A DNA stretch of 64,000 bases, taken from JAWKUK01 sp041398605 (GTDB lineage: Bacteria > Planctomycetota > UBA1135 > GCA-002686595). A model generated the notes under the pieces. It was not told where the DNA came from and searched no databases. It worked only from the letters and a program-made list of their open reading frames with translations. The stretch covers positions 1-64,000 of the forward strand of contig JAWKUK010000022.1 in the NCBI GenBank assembly GCA_041398605.1, written 5' to 3'. The translations under genes were made by a program, and so were the position numbers. Below are positions 51,673 to 59,587 of this stretch, one piece after another; positions within the stretch are counted from its first letter, which is position 1, and every line of letters starts with the position of its first letter.

Positions 51673-53061
51673 TTGAAGATTCCTAAACAGCCTGATCGAA
51701 TCGCGACTTCAAGCGCTCCTCCGGACGGGCATCCGCGCCTCCTGGCGGCGCTCGTTCGTCTTGATGCGAGACAGAATTGGGAGCGCCGCGACCGCTCGCA
51801 GGGTTGGCGAGTCGACTTGGAGCCGGTCCGGGACCTGGCCGCGCGGCTCGGGAATCCGCACCTCGGTCGCGTGACGGTGCATGTCACGGGTACGAAGGGC
51901 AAGGGGTCCGTCGCCGCCCTGGTGGCGGCTGGGCTGCGCGCGGCGGGGCTCCGGACCGGCGTCTACACCTCCCCCCACGTCGAGCGGATCACCGAGCGCG
52001 TCCTCGTGCCAGGGCCCACGGGGCCGCTCGGGCCGCTCGGGCCGATCGGCGACGAGGCCTTCGCCGACGCCCTCGAGCGTGTGCTCGACGCGCAGGATGG
52101 GGCCTGCAGCGGGCCAGAGGGCGCGGCGATCGAAGGCCGCGCGCAGGCCGCGGACGGGGCTTCATGGTTCGACCTCGTCTCCCTCGCGGCGTTTGTGGCC
52201 TTCCGCGCGGCGGGCCTCGAGGCGCAGGTGATCGAGGTGGGGCTCGGCGGCAGGCTCGACTCGACCAACATCGTCCAGCCCGACGTCGCGGTCGTCACCA
52301 ACGTGGACCTCGAGCACACGGCCCTCTTGGGGACGACCCGCGCCGCCATCGCGAGCGAGAAGGCGGGCATCCTGAAGCCGGGCGCGCCGGTAGTCTCGGG
52401 GATGCCCGCAGGGGACGAGGCGGGGGACGTCGTCCTGGCGCGCGCGCGGGAGCTCGGGATCCTGACCAGGCTGGAGCCGCCGCGCGCGGGCGAGCCGATC
52501 GCCGAGCGCAACCTGCGGCTGGCGCGCGCCACGCTCGACCTCTTGGGGGCGCGCGGCGTCGCCGGCGGCGCGGGGGCGACGATCGCTGGGTCGCTGCTCG
52601 ATGCCGGGCTGGCCCGGGCGGCGGCGCTGCCGGGCCGCATGGAGCTGCGTGCCGCCGGCGCGACCCCTGTCCTCTTCGATGGGGCCCATGTGGCCTCGAG
52701 CCTCGCGCTGGTCGTTGACGAGGCTCTGGCGGACCCGCGCCTCGGCGCTGGCGAGCGCGGCCGGCGCCCGGTGACCGTCGTCGCGGTGCACCACGAGAAG
52801 GACGTGGCGCGGCTCTTGGCGCCCCTGGCGCGGCTCGGCGGGCCGGTCCTGTGCACGACGCTCCCGACCGGGGTCCACCGTTCCGCGGAGGAGGTCGCGG
52901 AGGCGGCGCGCGCGATCGGGCTCGCGGCCGAGCCGTGGCCCGAGCCGTCGGAGGCGCTGCGCGCGGCCTTGGCAGGCGGCGCGCCGTGGGTCTTGGTGAC
53001 GGGCTCGCTGTACGTGGTGGGGGCGCTCCGCCCTTTGACCGCGCCGTGGCCCGCGCCGTGA
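51673..53061 (+). CDS. folC: Folylpolyglutamate synthase / dihydrofolate synthase
   Basis: About 462 aa. Mur-ligase-family motifs: V-H-V-T-G-T-K-G-K-G-S-V-A-A (P-loop), Y-T-S-P-H-V-E-R-I-T-E-R, G-L-G-G-R-L-D-S-T-N-I, N-V-D-L-E-H-T-A-L-L-G, and a C-terminal domain with V-A-V-H-H-E-K-D-V. Adds glutamates to folates. The start is uncertain: no ATG fits; I use the TTG at 51673, and a TTG at 51604 is the next option. An acidic/Gly/Pro insertion near residues 115-155 lengthens it compared with E. coli FolC (422 aa). Confidence 0.85.
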   Translation: MKIPKQPDRIATSSAPPDGHPRLLAALVRLDARQNWERRDRSQGWRVDLEPVRDLAARLGNPHLGRVTVHVTGTKGKGSVAALVAAGLRAAGLRTGVYTSPHVERITERVLVPGPTGPLGPLGPIGDEAFADALERVLDAQDGACSGPEGAAIEGRAQAADGASWFDLVSLAAFVAFRAAGLEAQVIEVGLGGRLDSTNIVQPDVAVVTNVDLEHTALLGTTRAAIASEKAGILKPGAPVVSGMPAGDEAGDVVLARARELGILTRLEPPRAGEPIAERNLRLARATLDLLGARGVAGGAGATIAGSLLDAGLARAAALPGRMELRAAGATPVLFDGAHVASSLALVVDEALADPRLGAGERGRRPVTVVAVHHEKDVARLLAPLARLGGPVLCTTLPTGVHRSAEEVAEAARAIGLAAEPWPEPSEALRAALAGGAPWVLVTGSLYVVGALRPLTAPWPAP

Positions 53062-53171
53062 CGCTGCGCCGTGGCGCTGGGCCGTGACGCTGGGCCAAGA
53101 ATCTCGCAGCACAGGGAATCGGGCCTCAAGGGCGCGGCCGATCGGGTCGATGACCCGCGCGGAACCAAGCG

Positions 53172-53675
53172 ATGCTGACCCTCTGCTCCGACCTCTTCCT
53201 GACGGACGCTTTCCTGATCAAGGGGAACGTCGAGCACAAGTACACGCGCCTCTCGAAGCTGCTCGACGAGCACCGCAAGACGTTCCTGCGCGTGCGCGAT
53301 TGCACGCTGATCGACCTGAACTCGCGCGAGCAGATCAAGACGCCGCTCTTGCACATGAACCTCGACGAGGTCCTCGTGGCTCACGAGTTCCTCGACGAGG
53401 CCGGCGACGGCTCGCGGGCGCTCTTGGGCAAGGAGCAGGACCTGCAGAAGGTGCGCGTGTTCTACACGGGCAACTTGAACATCGAGATCGGCGGCTCGAT
53501 CCGCGCGGGCGCCTACGAGGTCACGGACAAGGCGACCCGCCGCTTCTTCGTCATGCGCGAGCCGAAGCTGCGCGGCTTCAAGGACCACGGCGACCAGGAC
53601 CTGAAGAAGATGCAGGACCTGCCGTACGTGATCGTGAACAAGGCGCGCTTGTCGTACGTGTACGACTTCAACTGA
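53172..53675 (+). CDS. Conserved-looking hypothetical protein, 167 aa
   Basis: Soluble, charged protein without signal peptide or membrane segment. It opens with two beta strands (M-L-T-L-C-S-D-L-F-L-T-D-A-F-L-I-K-G-N-V) and R-L-S-K-L-L-D-E-H...F-L-R-V-R-D-C-T-L-I-D-L. This strand-loop pattern reminds me of DUF6812-like proteins, but I am not certain. The codon use is typical of the core genes, and a GGA precedes the ATG by 8 nt. Function unknown. Confidence 0.65.
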   Translation: MLTLCSDLFLTDAFLIKGNVEHKYTRLSKLLDEHRKTFLRVRDCTLIDLNSREQIKTPLLHMNLDEVLVAHEFLDEAGDGSRALLGKEQDLQKVRVFYTGNLNIEIGGSIRAGAYEVTDKATRRFFVMREPKLRGFKDHGDQDLKKMQDLPYVIVNKARLSYVYDFN

Positions 53676-53796
53676 GCCGCGGGTCCCGCCCCTCGCTGGC
53701 CGCCCAGCGCCCGAGTCAGGGCGACGCACGCGAGCGCTCGAGCTCCGTTGCAGCAGCGTGACTGTTCGATCGTCGCCAGCCCGGACCCAGCCATTT

Positions 53797-53850
53797 AGCG
53801 GCCCGTGGTGAAACAGCGTGGCGCGCAGTGCTGCTTCACCACGGGCTGCT
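53797..53850. repeat. Long inverted repeat at the left edge of the low-GC island
   Basis: Arms 53797-53812 and 53835-53850 are 16 nt with one mismatch; the inner 12 bp (GCCCGTGGTGAA and its complement) are perfect. The 22-nt loop is GC-rich and no T tract follows. It lies 122 bases after the hypothetical gene, exactly where base composition starts to fall. Possible readings are a transcription terminator, a remnant of an insertion-sequence end, or a recombination site. Confidence 0.6.
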
Positions 53851-53886
53851 AGGCTGAGCGGCACGACGACGAATGCCAGCTCTCGT

Positions 53887-54174
53887 GTGTCAATTTACGT
53901 GGTTGCGAGCGTCGACGGCGTCATCGCGCGCTCGGTGCCTGCGCCACAGAATGCGGTTTCGCGAGTGCTGCCAGGATTCGCGCCCGTAAGGCGCGTCGGC
54001 CCCTCGTGCTTAAACGCTACTGGGGCACGGCGCAACGCCGCGGACGTGTATCCTGGCTGTGCTCGCGGAATCGTATTCTATGGCGCCGGCTCCGAGTGCG
54101 GGCGTGTCGATTGCCTCGACAGCACGGACGAATTCAAGACGACTTGCTTGCCTTTGATCTGTTCAACGGCTTAA
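53887..54174 (+). CDS. Short Cys-containing ORF of doubtful reality
   Basis: 95 codons from a GTG. The opening S-I-Y-V-V-A-S-V-D-G-V-I-A-R resembles the start of RibD/dihydrofolate-reductase-like proteins (V-A-x-S-L-D-G-x-I-A), but the match ends there. Six Cys residues lie in the second half. It may be a fragment of a decayed gene or chance. It overlaps the transposase remnant in another frame. Between the transposase remnant and 54583 I see no further gene. Confidence 0.2.
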   Translation: MSIYVVASVDGVIARSVPAPQNAVSRVLPGFAPVRRVGPSCLNATGARRNAADVYPGCARGIVFYGAGSECGRVDCLDSTDEFKTTCLPLICSTA

Positions 54175-54349
54175 GGGATCGCTGATTTTTGCGGCCGGCT
54201 TCCGCCACGAACTCAACGACCATCGACCCCACAGCAGCCTAGGCATATCCGCGCTCGAGGAGTTCGTCGTGGGGCTTCGGGATCGCCAGGCGGGCTCGCC
54301 CTCAACGGCGTCGGCTCAGAAGAAGCCGATAGGCCCCAGACTCCCATAG
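54158..54349 (+). pseudogene. Remnant of an IS3-type transposase C-terminus
   Basis: The frame reads ...A-G-F-R-H-E-L-N-D-H-R-P-H-S-S-L-G-I-S-A-L-E-E-F-V-V-G-L before a TAG. The R-P-H-S-S-L-G-(x)4-(E)-E-F pattern is the signature end of IS3-family (and relatives) integrase-type transposases. A stop codon lies just upstream in frame and no catalytic DDE region is present, so only the last 60 codons survive. Terminal inverted repeats of a specific IS could not be assigned. Confidence 0.65.
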
Positions 54350-54583
54350 CGCCTGGGCCAAGTTACTCGTTCGGTTGCCAGCAGAGCCTGTCGTGGATGT
54401 CGAGCGGGATGGTCCCATGAGCGGGACTTGGTGCTTGCACGGCAACAATTTCCAGCGAGCGTGCCGCCGGCTTGCCGCGGGTCGACGCTACCCTCGTACA
54501 ACGTGACGCACGCACAGAGCGCGCGATCGTTCCAATGATCTTGAGTGCCAGGGGTAGGTGGCCAGAGTCACCTCGACCATAGG

Positions 54584-56545
54584 ATGGAAGCGCTCCACGC
54601 TGATTCACCCTCACGTATTGTCCGGCAAGCGGCACGTCTACTCGTGATTGGGGGGGGTGTCACATGTCTGACGGCTTGGTCGCCAATCTGCGAACGGCTT
54701 GGCCTGGGTGCAGACTCGAGCACAAAGCTAGTGCTCGTCGGCATGGTCTGTGTTGGAGTCGGTCTCCTTGGCCTGATGCTGGGAGGGGGAACGGAACCAC
54801 TTCATCCACGATTTCGGCCTTTGAACCGAGCGCTGTCGGGAGCAACCATTCCAGGGTCACCGATGAGGGCCTTGATGACCACTGTTTGGAAGTCCGCCCT
54901 GGTGATGTTGCTACCTTTTAGCCTAGGTGTAATGTCCTGGAGGCTTTTTGAGCTCGCGACTGGCTGGACCGACCGTGTCCTTGCGGGAATCGCGGCGTTC
55001 ACGGTCATTGTTTGGGTTCTTTACTATAAGCATAGGCGGATTGAGCATTGGCGTTTGCGTCGGTTTTCGAGCATCTTGAGCCAGCTTGCTCGGTATGAGG
55101 TAGATCTGCGCCAGGCGGCCGTTTCTAATGAATCAGAATTTCTGAGTCGGATCGGTGACATTCTCGATGCAATGCGGCGTGCCCTCGAAGAGCTCCACGG
55201 TGGCGCCCACTCGGAAGGGCTTGTTGTTTGGATGCATGTGCTTGACCCCGAGCGCCAGAAATGCGTGGCGTATGTCGGCGTAACGGTGGATGGAGTAGAG
55301 GTCATGCCGGCTAATGCTGACCGAAATCTTTTTGGGGTCTATATCTCGAGTCGCAATGAACCGCGTCGCATTTCTTTTGGTTCGCTGTGTAGCTACTCGC
55401 TGCTTGGAGATCCACTTTGGAGCCGCGCCCGGCGATCCCCATGCGTGCGGCGCGCAAGCGCTGCTGGGTGTAGTGCAATCGATGCCAGTGCCGTGTCCGT
55501 GTACAATCGAGTCGGAGAAGGTCGGTACGGTGTTGGAAGCTATCTCCGATGTGCTGTCGCGCCCAAAGCTCCGCCTGCGATGCGTTGGGCTGGAGATCGC
55601 GCGCTTTTTTCGTTGCACGTTTGCCATAAGCAGGTTAAGTATTTTACTAACTTTGACCGGATGACTGTCGGTATTTTGGCCGACCTCTTGCGCGGTCATC
55701 TAGAAGATCACGCGCATTTCTTGCCACCTGAATGGTGGGTTTCTTATGAGCAACATGCCGCATTGAGAGCGGCGCTGGAGTGGTCAACGGCCCGAGTTCG
55801 CGTCGACGTTGGTTCAAAGATTCCGACCTACGGTCTAAGGCATGGCACGACGCGAAACGCAGCTCGAATTCGTGAGCTTGATCAACTGCATACCGCACTT
55901 CGGGTTGTGGAGAGTGCCGAACTGTCCGTTTGGTCAGGCGCCGTCGTGCCCCGAAAAGGTAATGGCTCGATCGGGCGCGCGGCGTGGCTCGTTGACCGCA
56001 TGGCGTATGTGCCGCGGCGCAGTGATCCCTTCGCTCAGCTCGTTCATGCGGCAAGCTCGCTCAAGCTTGACGCAGTCGTAGAAGCTCACGAGGTGAGACG
56101 TTCGCTCTACATTCTTGCGGAGGCTGGTGGGGTCGACGACGTGCGGTTTCTGAGGGTCGAGACGCGAGTCGAGAGTTATGCCTGGGTTCTCCGTGAGTTG
56201 GCGGAGCTCTCTGATCGGATTGCGCGTACGGTGCTCGTCGTGGACGTTCCGGGGCGAGGCCGGGGGCGCGTCCAGGTTGCCGCAGAAGCACAGGCCCTCC
56301 GCCAGGCGGGCTACTCAGTTGCGTTGCGAGGTGACTTTGCCCCGAGTGACTTGCCGTCGCTCACACCTCTTGCAGACTGGGTCTGGGTACGTGCTGCTTG
56401 CCGTCGCTCCAAGTGGCAGAAACTGATTGAGGAGGCGCTTAAGTCAGGACTCTGCATTGTTCTCGAGCGGCCGGCTCCGGCACTCGGTGTGTCCTCCGCA
56501 ACTGAGGCGGAGCGATTCATTGCAATCGAGGTAGGCTCTGCATGA
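54584..56545 (+). CDS. Four-TM membrane protein with GAF-like and degenerate EAL-like domains
   Basis: 653 aa from the ATG at 54584 (GTG at 54545 possible). Four hydrophobic helices (residues about 20-165) are followed by a helical linker (165-220), then a region that ends like a GAF domain (V-G-S-Y-L-R-C-A-V-A-P...L-F-S-L-H-V...K-Y-F-T-N-F-D-R-M-T). The last 220 residues follow the order of an EAL domain: L-H-T-A-L-R-V-V-E-S-A-E-L-S-V-W-S-G-A-V-V, a position where E-A-L should stand reads A-A-W, then R-Q-A-G-Y-S-V-A-L-R-G-D-F and L-I-E-E-A-L-K-S-G-L-C-I-V-L-E-R-P. Catalytic acids are missing, so it cannot be an active c-di-GMP phosphodiesterase. Codon use is less GC-rich than neighbours, suggesting acquisition. 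Domain calls are my inference. Confidence 0.6.
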   Translation: MEALHADSPSRIVRQAARLLVIGGGVTCLTAWSPICERLGLGADSSTKLVLVGMVCVGVGLLGLMLGGGTEPLHPRFRPLNRALSGATIPGSPMRALMTTVWKSALVMLLPFSLGVMSWRLFELATGWTDRVLAGIAAFTVIVWVLYYKHRRIEHWRLRRFSSILSQLARYEVDLRQAAVSNESEFLSRIGDILDAMRRALEELHGGAHSEGLVVWMHVLDPERQKCVAYVGVTVDGVEVMPANADRNLFGVYISSRNEPRRISFGSLCSYSLLGDPLWSRARRSPCVRRASAAGCSAIDASAVSVYNRVGEGRYGVGSYLRCAVAPKAPPAMRWAGDRALFSLHVCHKQVKYFTNFDRMTVGILADLLRGHLEDHAHFLPPEWWVSYEQHAALRAALEWSTARVRVDVGSKIPTYGLRHGTTRNAARIRELDQLHTALRVVESAELSVWSGAVVPRKGNGSIGRAAWLVDRMAYVPRRSDPFAQLVHAASSLKLDAVVEAHEVRRSLYILAEAGGVDDVRFLRVETRVESYAWVLRELAELSDRIARTVLVVDVPGRGRGRVQVAAEAQALRQAGYSVALRGDFAPSDLPSLTPLADWVWVRAACRRSKWQKLIEEALKSGLCIVLERPAPALGVSSATEAERFIAIEVGSA

Positions 56546-56658
56546 TTCGCTACGCCGGAGTCCTTTTGGATTCTGACTGGTGGCCACCTCGACCTAGGCC
56601 CGCCCCGCGTGGCAACTCGGTCCCAGCGTCGATGGTGACGCTGGACGAGGTCAACTGA
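56542..56658 (+). CDS. 38-codon ORF coupled to the previous gene
   Basis: Starts with ATGA overlapping the preceding stop. It encodes M-I-R-Y-A-G-V-L-L-D-S-D-W-W-P-P-R-P and a Pro/Arg tail with no known similarity. The overlap is the only argument for it. Confidence 0.25.
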   Translation: MIRYAGVLLDSDWWPPRPRPAPRGNSVPASMVTLDEVN

Positions 56659-57259
56659 ACTGTCTATCCTCACGCCGCATCGTTGTTGTCTCGGCATCGC
56701 CAAGCCAAGAGGAATGCTGTAACGAAGGCTCCCATTGCAAAGCTCCACGGGCTACACTCTCGCCAGTCAGCCTGGACGTTTGCCTCTTCCATGAAATTTA
56801 CACCCGAAACCGACTGGCCTCGTGAGAGGCTTGGTGAGAGCTTTACTTCGGACCTTTCGCGATGGTGGTCGAGAATGCTCGAGTCAATTCGCGATTTAAT
56901 AGGGCTACGTTGACGGGCTGTCTTCGACGGCGCGTGTAGGCAACGGGGAGTCGCTAGGTCGGGCTCACCTATCACTCCAGAGCAAGCCGCGGATGACCAG
57001 AGATCGATGGTGCAGCGTCCACGTCTACGCAACGTGGGTGATCCATCGCCGTGGGTGCCGAGCGTTGAGGGATCTCGTCGCCCATCGTGTGGTCCGACGG
57101 GCTCCTCTCGGCGAATCGGAAAGATTTCGGCTTCGCCCTTAAAGTGACCCTTTGAGTGACCAGTGTCTCCGTCTGTCGCAAGGACTATGGCGGGTTTGTG
57201 ACTGGCCGCCTCGGTGCCGACCCAATGCGCGTCGCATTCTCCGCAGGTGCTCGCTGCGC
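56659..57259. other. 601-base gap, end of the low-GC island
   Basis: No gene is supported. Two overlapping 40-codon frames exist: minus strand 56670-56792, with a possible transmembrane helix (S-F-A-M-G-A-F-V-T-A-F-L-L-A-W), and plus strand 56791-56913, starting M-K-F-T-P-E-T-D-W. They lie back to back, and at most one is likely to be real. From about 57000 the sequence returns to high GC and reaches the end of the deacetylase gene. Confidence 0.4.
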
Positions 57260-58996
57260 TCAGGGGCGCGCGTCGCCCGTCAGGCCGCGGAAGAACGCGC
57301 GGGCGTTCTGGCCGAGGCTGCTCGAGCGGTAGCCGCCCTCTTGGACGACGAGCGTCGGCAGCTCGAGGGCGCGCAGCATCGCGCCGTTGCGCACAAAGTC
57401 GTCCGGGCCGAGGCTCCACGAGCCCGTCGGGTCGCCTTTTGCAGTGTCCAGCCCTAGGGCGATGACCAAGAAGCGCGGCGCGAACGCGCGGATCCGCGCC
57501 AGCGCGACCTCCAGCGCCACGCGATACCCCGCGCCGTCGAGCTCTTCCGGCAACGCGATGTTGAGGTTGAACCCTGCGCCTGCGTCGCCGCCCCCGACCT
57601 CGTCCTCGAAGCCCGTGAAGAACGGATAGGCGTGGCTCGGGTGGCCGTGGATCGATACGGTCAGCACGTCCGCGCGCTCCCAGAAGACGTCCTGCTGGCC
57701 GTTGCCGTGGTGATAGTCGATGTCGAGGATCGCGACCGTGCCGGTGCCTGACAACATCTCCGCGGCGATCGCCGCGTTGTTCAAGTAGCAGAAGCCGCCG
57801 AAGACGCGGTGCTCGGCGTGGTGTCCCGGCGGCCGCACGAGCGCGTACGCGAACCGCTGCCCATCGCGCACGGCCTCCGCCGCGGTCAACGCGCAGTCCA
57901 CCGCCCGCCGCGCCGCGAGCCAGGCGTTGCGGTTCAGCGGCGTGAACGTGTCGATGCAGTAGTAGCCAGCGGCGTAAGCGCGGTCCTTCGGCGGCTTCGT
58001 CGCGTTCCGGATCGGGAAGACGTACGGGTACACGGACTGGCCCTCGGGCAGGGCCTCGCACGTGCGCTCGACGTACTCCAAGAGCCCCGCGTCGTGCACT
58101 TCGCGGATGTACCGGTCATCGAACGCGCGCGGCTCGACGCGGCGGAAGAGCCCAGTCGAGTCGAGGCCCTTCAAGATCGACTTCACGCGCACCGGCGCCT
58201 CGACGTAGCCGCGGTCGCGCATGTGGTGGATGTCGTGCTTGTCGTTGACGACCAGGAGCACTTCGTCCGCGGGGGGGAGCGGCGCTGGGGGCGTCGGCTT
58301 CGCTTGCGCCTTCCGCGGCGCGCGCAAGGCCACCGGGTCGGAGACGACGGAGTCGACGACACGCTCGACGTACTCCGGCCCGACGAGGTAGTCGTACTTG
58401 CGCTCGAGCACCGCGCGGAAGACTGCGCGGCACGTGTCACGCCCGAGCGGCTGGCCGGTCCCGAGGTCGTCGTAGACGAGGTGCGGCAGGTCCAGGTCGC
58501 CCGCGTGGATCGGGGTCTCGTACCCGGTGCCGATGATCGGGTGCGCGCCGAAGCGCTCATAGAACCGCAGCCGCGCCGCATTGAGCTTGGCGGTCGCCGG
58601 GTCGCTGCACGCGCTCGGGTCGTCCGGGAGGCACTCGTAGAAGAGCCCCGTCGGCGCCGTCGCGAGCGCCATCTCGCGCACGCGCTGGTAGAGCGCGCCG
58701 CCCACGCCGTTCCCGCGCAGCGTGTTGCCCGTCGCGATGTAGTCGAGGAACCAGAAGCCGAGGTCCGAGGCGTACGAGACGAGCGCAAAGCCGCGCATTT
58801 GCCCGCGCAGGTCGTCAGCGACGAGCAGCGACATCTGGAAGCGATACGCGAGCGGGTCGCGCAGCTTCTCGGGCAGGCTCTCGATCTCCTCGGGCCGGAG
58901 CCCCGTGAAGCTCGCGCGCAGGATGCGCTGCACCTCGGCGAGCTCGCGGGCGTTCTGGGGGAGGGACGTCTCGGTCAGGTTTCGAATGCGGAACAT
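57260..58996 (-). CDS. Fusion of GNAT acetyltransferase and histone-deacetylase-family amidohydrolase
   Basis: 578 aa. Residues 1-165 are a GNAT domain with the acetyl-CoA loop L-R-G-N-G-V-G-G-A-L-Y. After a Pro-rich linker (about 215-240), residues 240-578 are a class II HDAC / acetylpolyamine amidohydrolase: Y-R-R-type start V-E-A-P-V-R-V, R-P-P-G-H-H-A-E, G-F-C-Y-L-N-N-A-A-I, metal site D-I-D-Y-H-H-G-N-G-Q-Q, A-L-G-L-D-T-A-K-G-D-P, and the catalytic E-G-G-Y. The family removes acetyl groups from lysine side chains or polyamines. Having an acetyltransferase and a deacetylase on one chain is striking. Last gene of the kamA operon (33 nt after the GNAT gene). A small acetylated amine is a more likely substrate than histone. 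Confidence 0.85.
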   Translation of the reverse strand: MFRIRNLTETSLPQNARELAEVQRILRASFTGLRPEEIESLPEKLRDPLAYRFQMSLLVADDLRGQMRGFALVSYASDLGFWFLDYIATGNTLRGNGVGGALYQRVREMALATAPTGLFYECLPDDPSACSDPATAKLNAARLRFYERFGAHPIIGTGYETPIHAGDLDLPHLVYDDLGTGQPLGRDTCRAVFRAVLERKYDYLVGPEYVERVVDSVVSDPVALRAPRKAQAKPTPPAPLPPADEVLLVVNDKHDIHHMRDRGYVEAPVRVKSILKGLDSTGLFRRVEPRAFDDRYIREVHDAGLLEYVERTCEALPEGQSVYPYVFPIRNATKPPKDRAYAAGYYCIDTFTPLNRNAWLAARRAVDCALTAAEAVRDGQRFAYALVRPPGHHAEHRVFGGFCYLNNAAIAAEMLSGTGTVAILDIDYHHGNGQQDVFWERADVLTVSIHGHPSHAYPFFTGFEDEVGGGDAGAGFNLNIALPEELDGAGYRVALEVALARIRAFAPRFLVIALGLDTAKGDPTGSWSLGPDDFVRNGAMLRALELPTLVVQEGGYRSSSLGQNARAFFRGLTGDARP

Positions 58997-59029
58997 GATG
59001 TCAGTTGTGTGCGCGCGCTCGTCGCTCGC

Positions 59030-59536
59030 TCACGGGCGGCGTAGCTGCTTGACGAGGATCAGCTTCCCGTCGCCAGGCGCGTAGAAGTCGGGCAGCTCCG
59101 CGGCGTCGGTGTAGCCCGCGCGGTGATAAAAGCGCCGCGTCGGCGCGTAGAGGGCCATCGTCGAAGTCTCGACCCAGAGGCGGCCCGCGCCGCGCGCCGC
59201 GGCGTCGCGCTCGGCTGCAGCGAGCAGCGCGCGCCCGACCCCCTGACCCTGGGCGCTCGGATCGACCGCGATCCAATAGAAGTCCCAGCTCGACTCGGTG
59301 CCATCGATCGGCCCATAACACGCATAGCCGGCGAGGCCGCCCTGTGCAGCGTCGTCGAAATAGAAGTGATAGCCGCTGGCTTCGGCGCCGCGTCGCAGCG
59401 CCTCCTCCACCAGCTCGACCGCGATGTCGACCTCTGCCGCGCGGAAGAACCCCGTCGCGGCCACGATGCGCCGGACCTCGTCGGCGTCGCCCGCGCGCGG
59501 CAGCGCGCGCAGCGGACGCTCTGTGTGGTGTGTCAT
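59030..59536 (-). CDS. GNAT-family N-acetyltransferase
   Basis: 168 aa, one domain. Motif A reads Y-W-I-A-V-D-P-S-A-Q-G-Q-G-V-G-R-A-L-L (Q-x-x-G-x-G binding the CoA pyrophosphate), followed by motif B Y-A-P-T-R-R-F-Y-H-R-A-G-Y. It lies 51 nt after the ATP-grasp gene and 33 nt before the GNAT-HDAC gene. In the kamA context, acetylation of beta-lysine (as by AblB) or of its peptide is an attractive role, but sequence alone does not identify the acceptor. Confidence 0.85.
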   Translation of the reverse strand: MTHHTERPLRALPRAGDADEVRRIVAATGFFRAAEVDIAVELVEEALRRGAEASGYHFYFDDAAQGGLAGYACYGPIDGTESSWDFYWIAVDPSAQGQGVGRALLAAAERDAAARGAGRLWVETSTMALYAPTRRFYHRAGYTDAAELPDFYAPGDGKLILVKQLRRP

Positions 59537-59587
59537 CGTCTCGAGTTCGCGGCGCGTGTGTCGCGCCAGCGTACGCCTTCCTGGCGC

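Noticed and set aside
55314..55664. A 116-codon frame inside the GAF/EAL-like gene that suggested a double frameshift
   Set aside because: The main frame in this stretch ends in GAF-like sequence (LFSLHV...KYFTNFD) and continues without break, so no frameshift is needed.
56670..58061. Long minus-strand frame running through the deacetylase gene
   Set aside because: It is Arg/Gly/Pro-rich, while the other minus-strand frame carries all GNAT and HDAC motifs. Only the last 40 codons beyond the gene were kept as a weak note.
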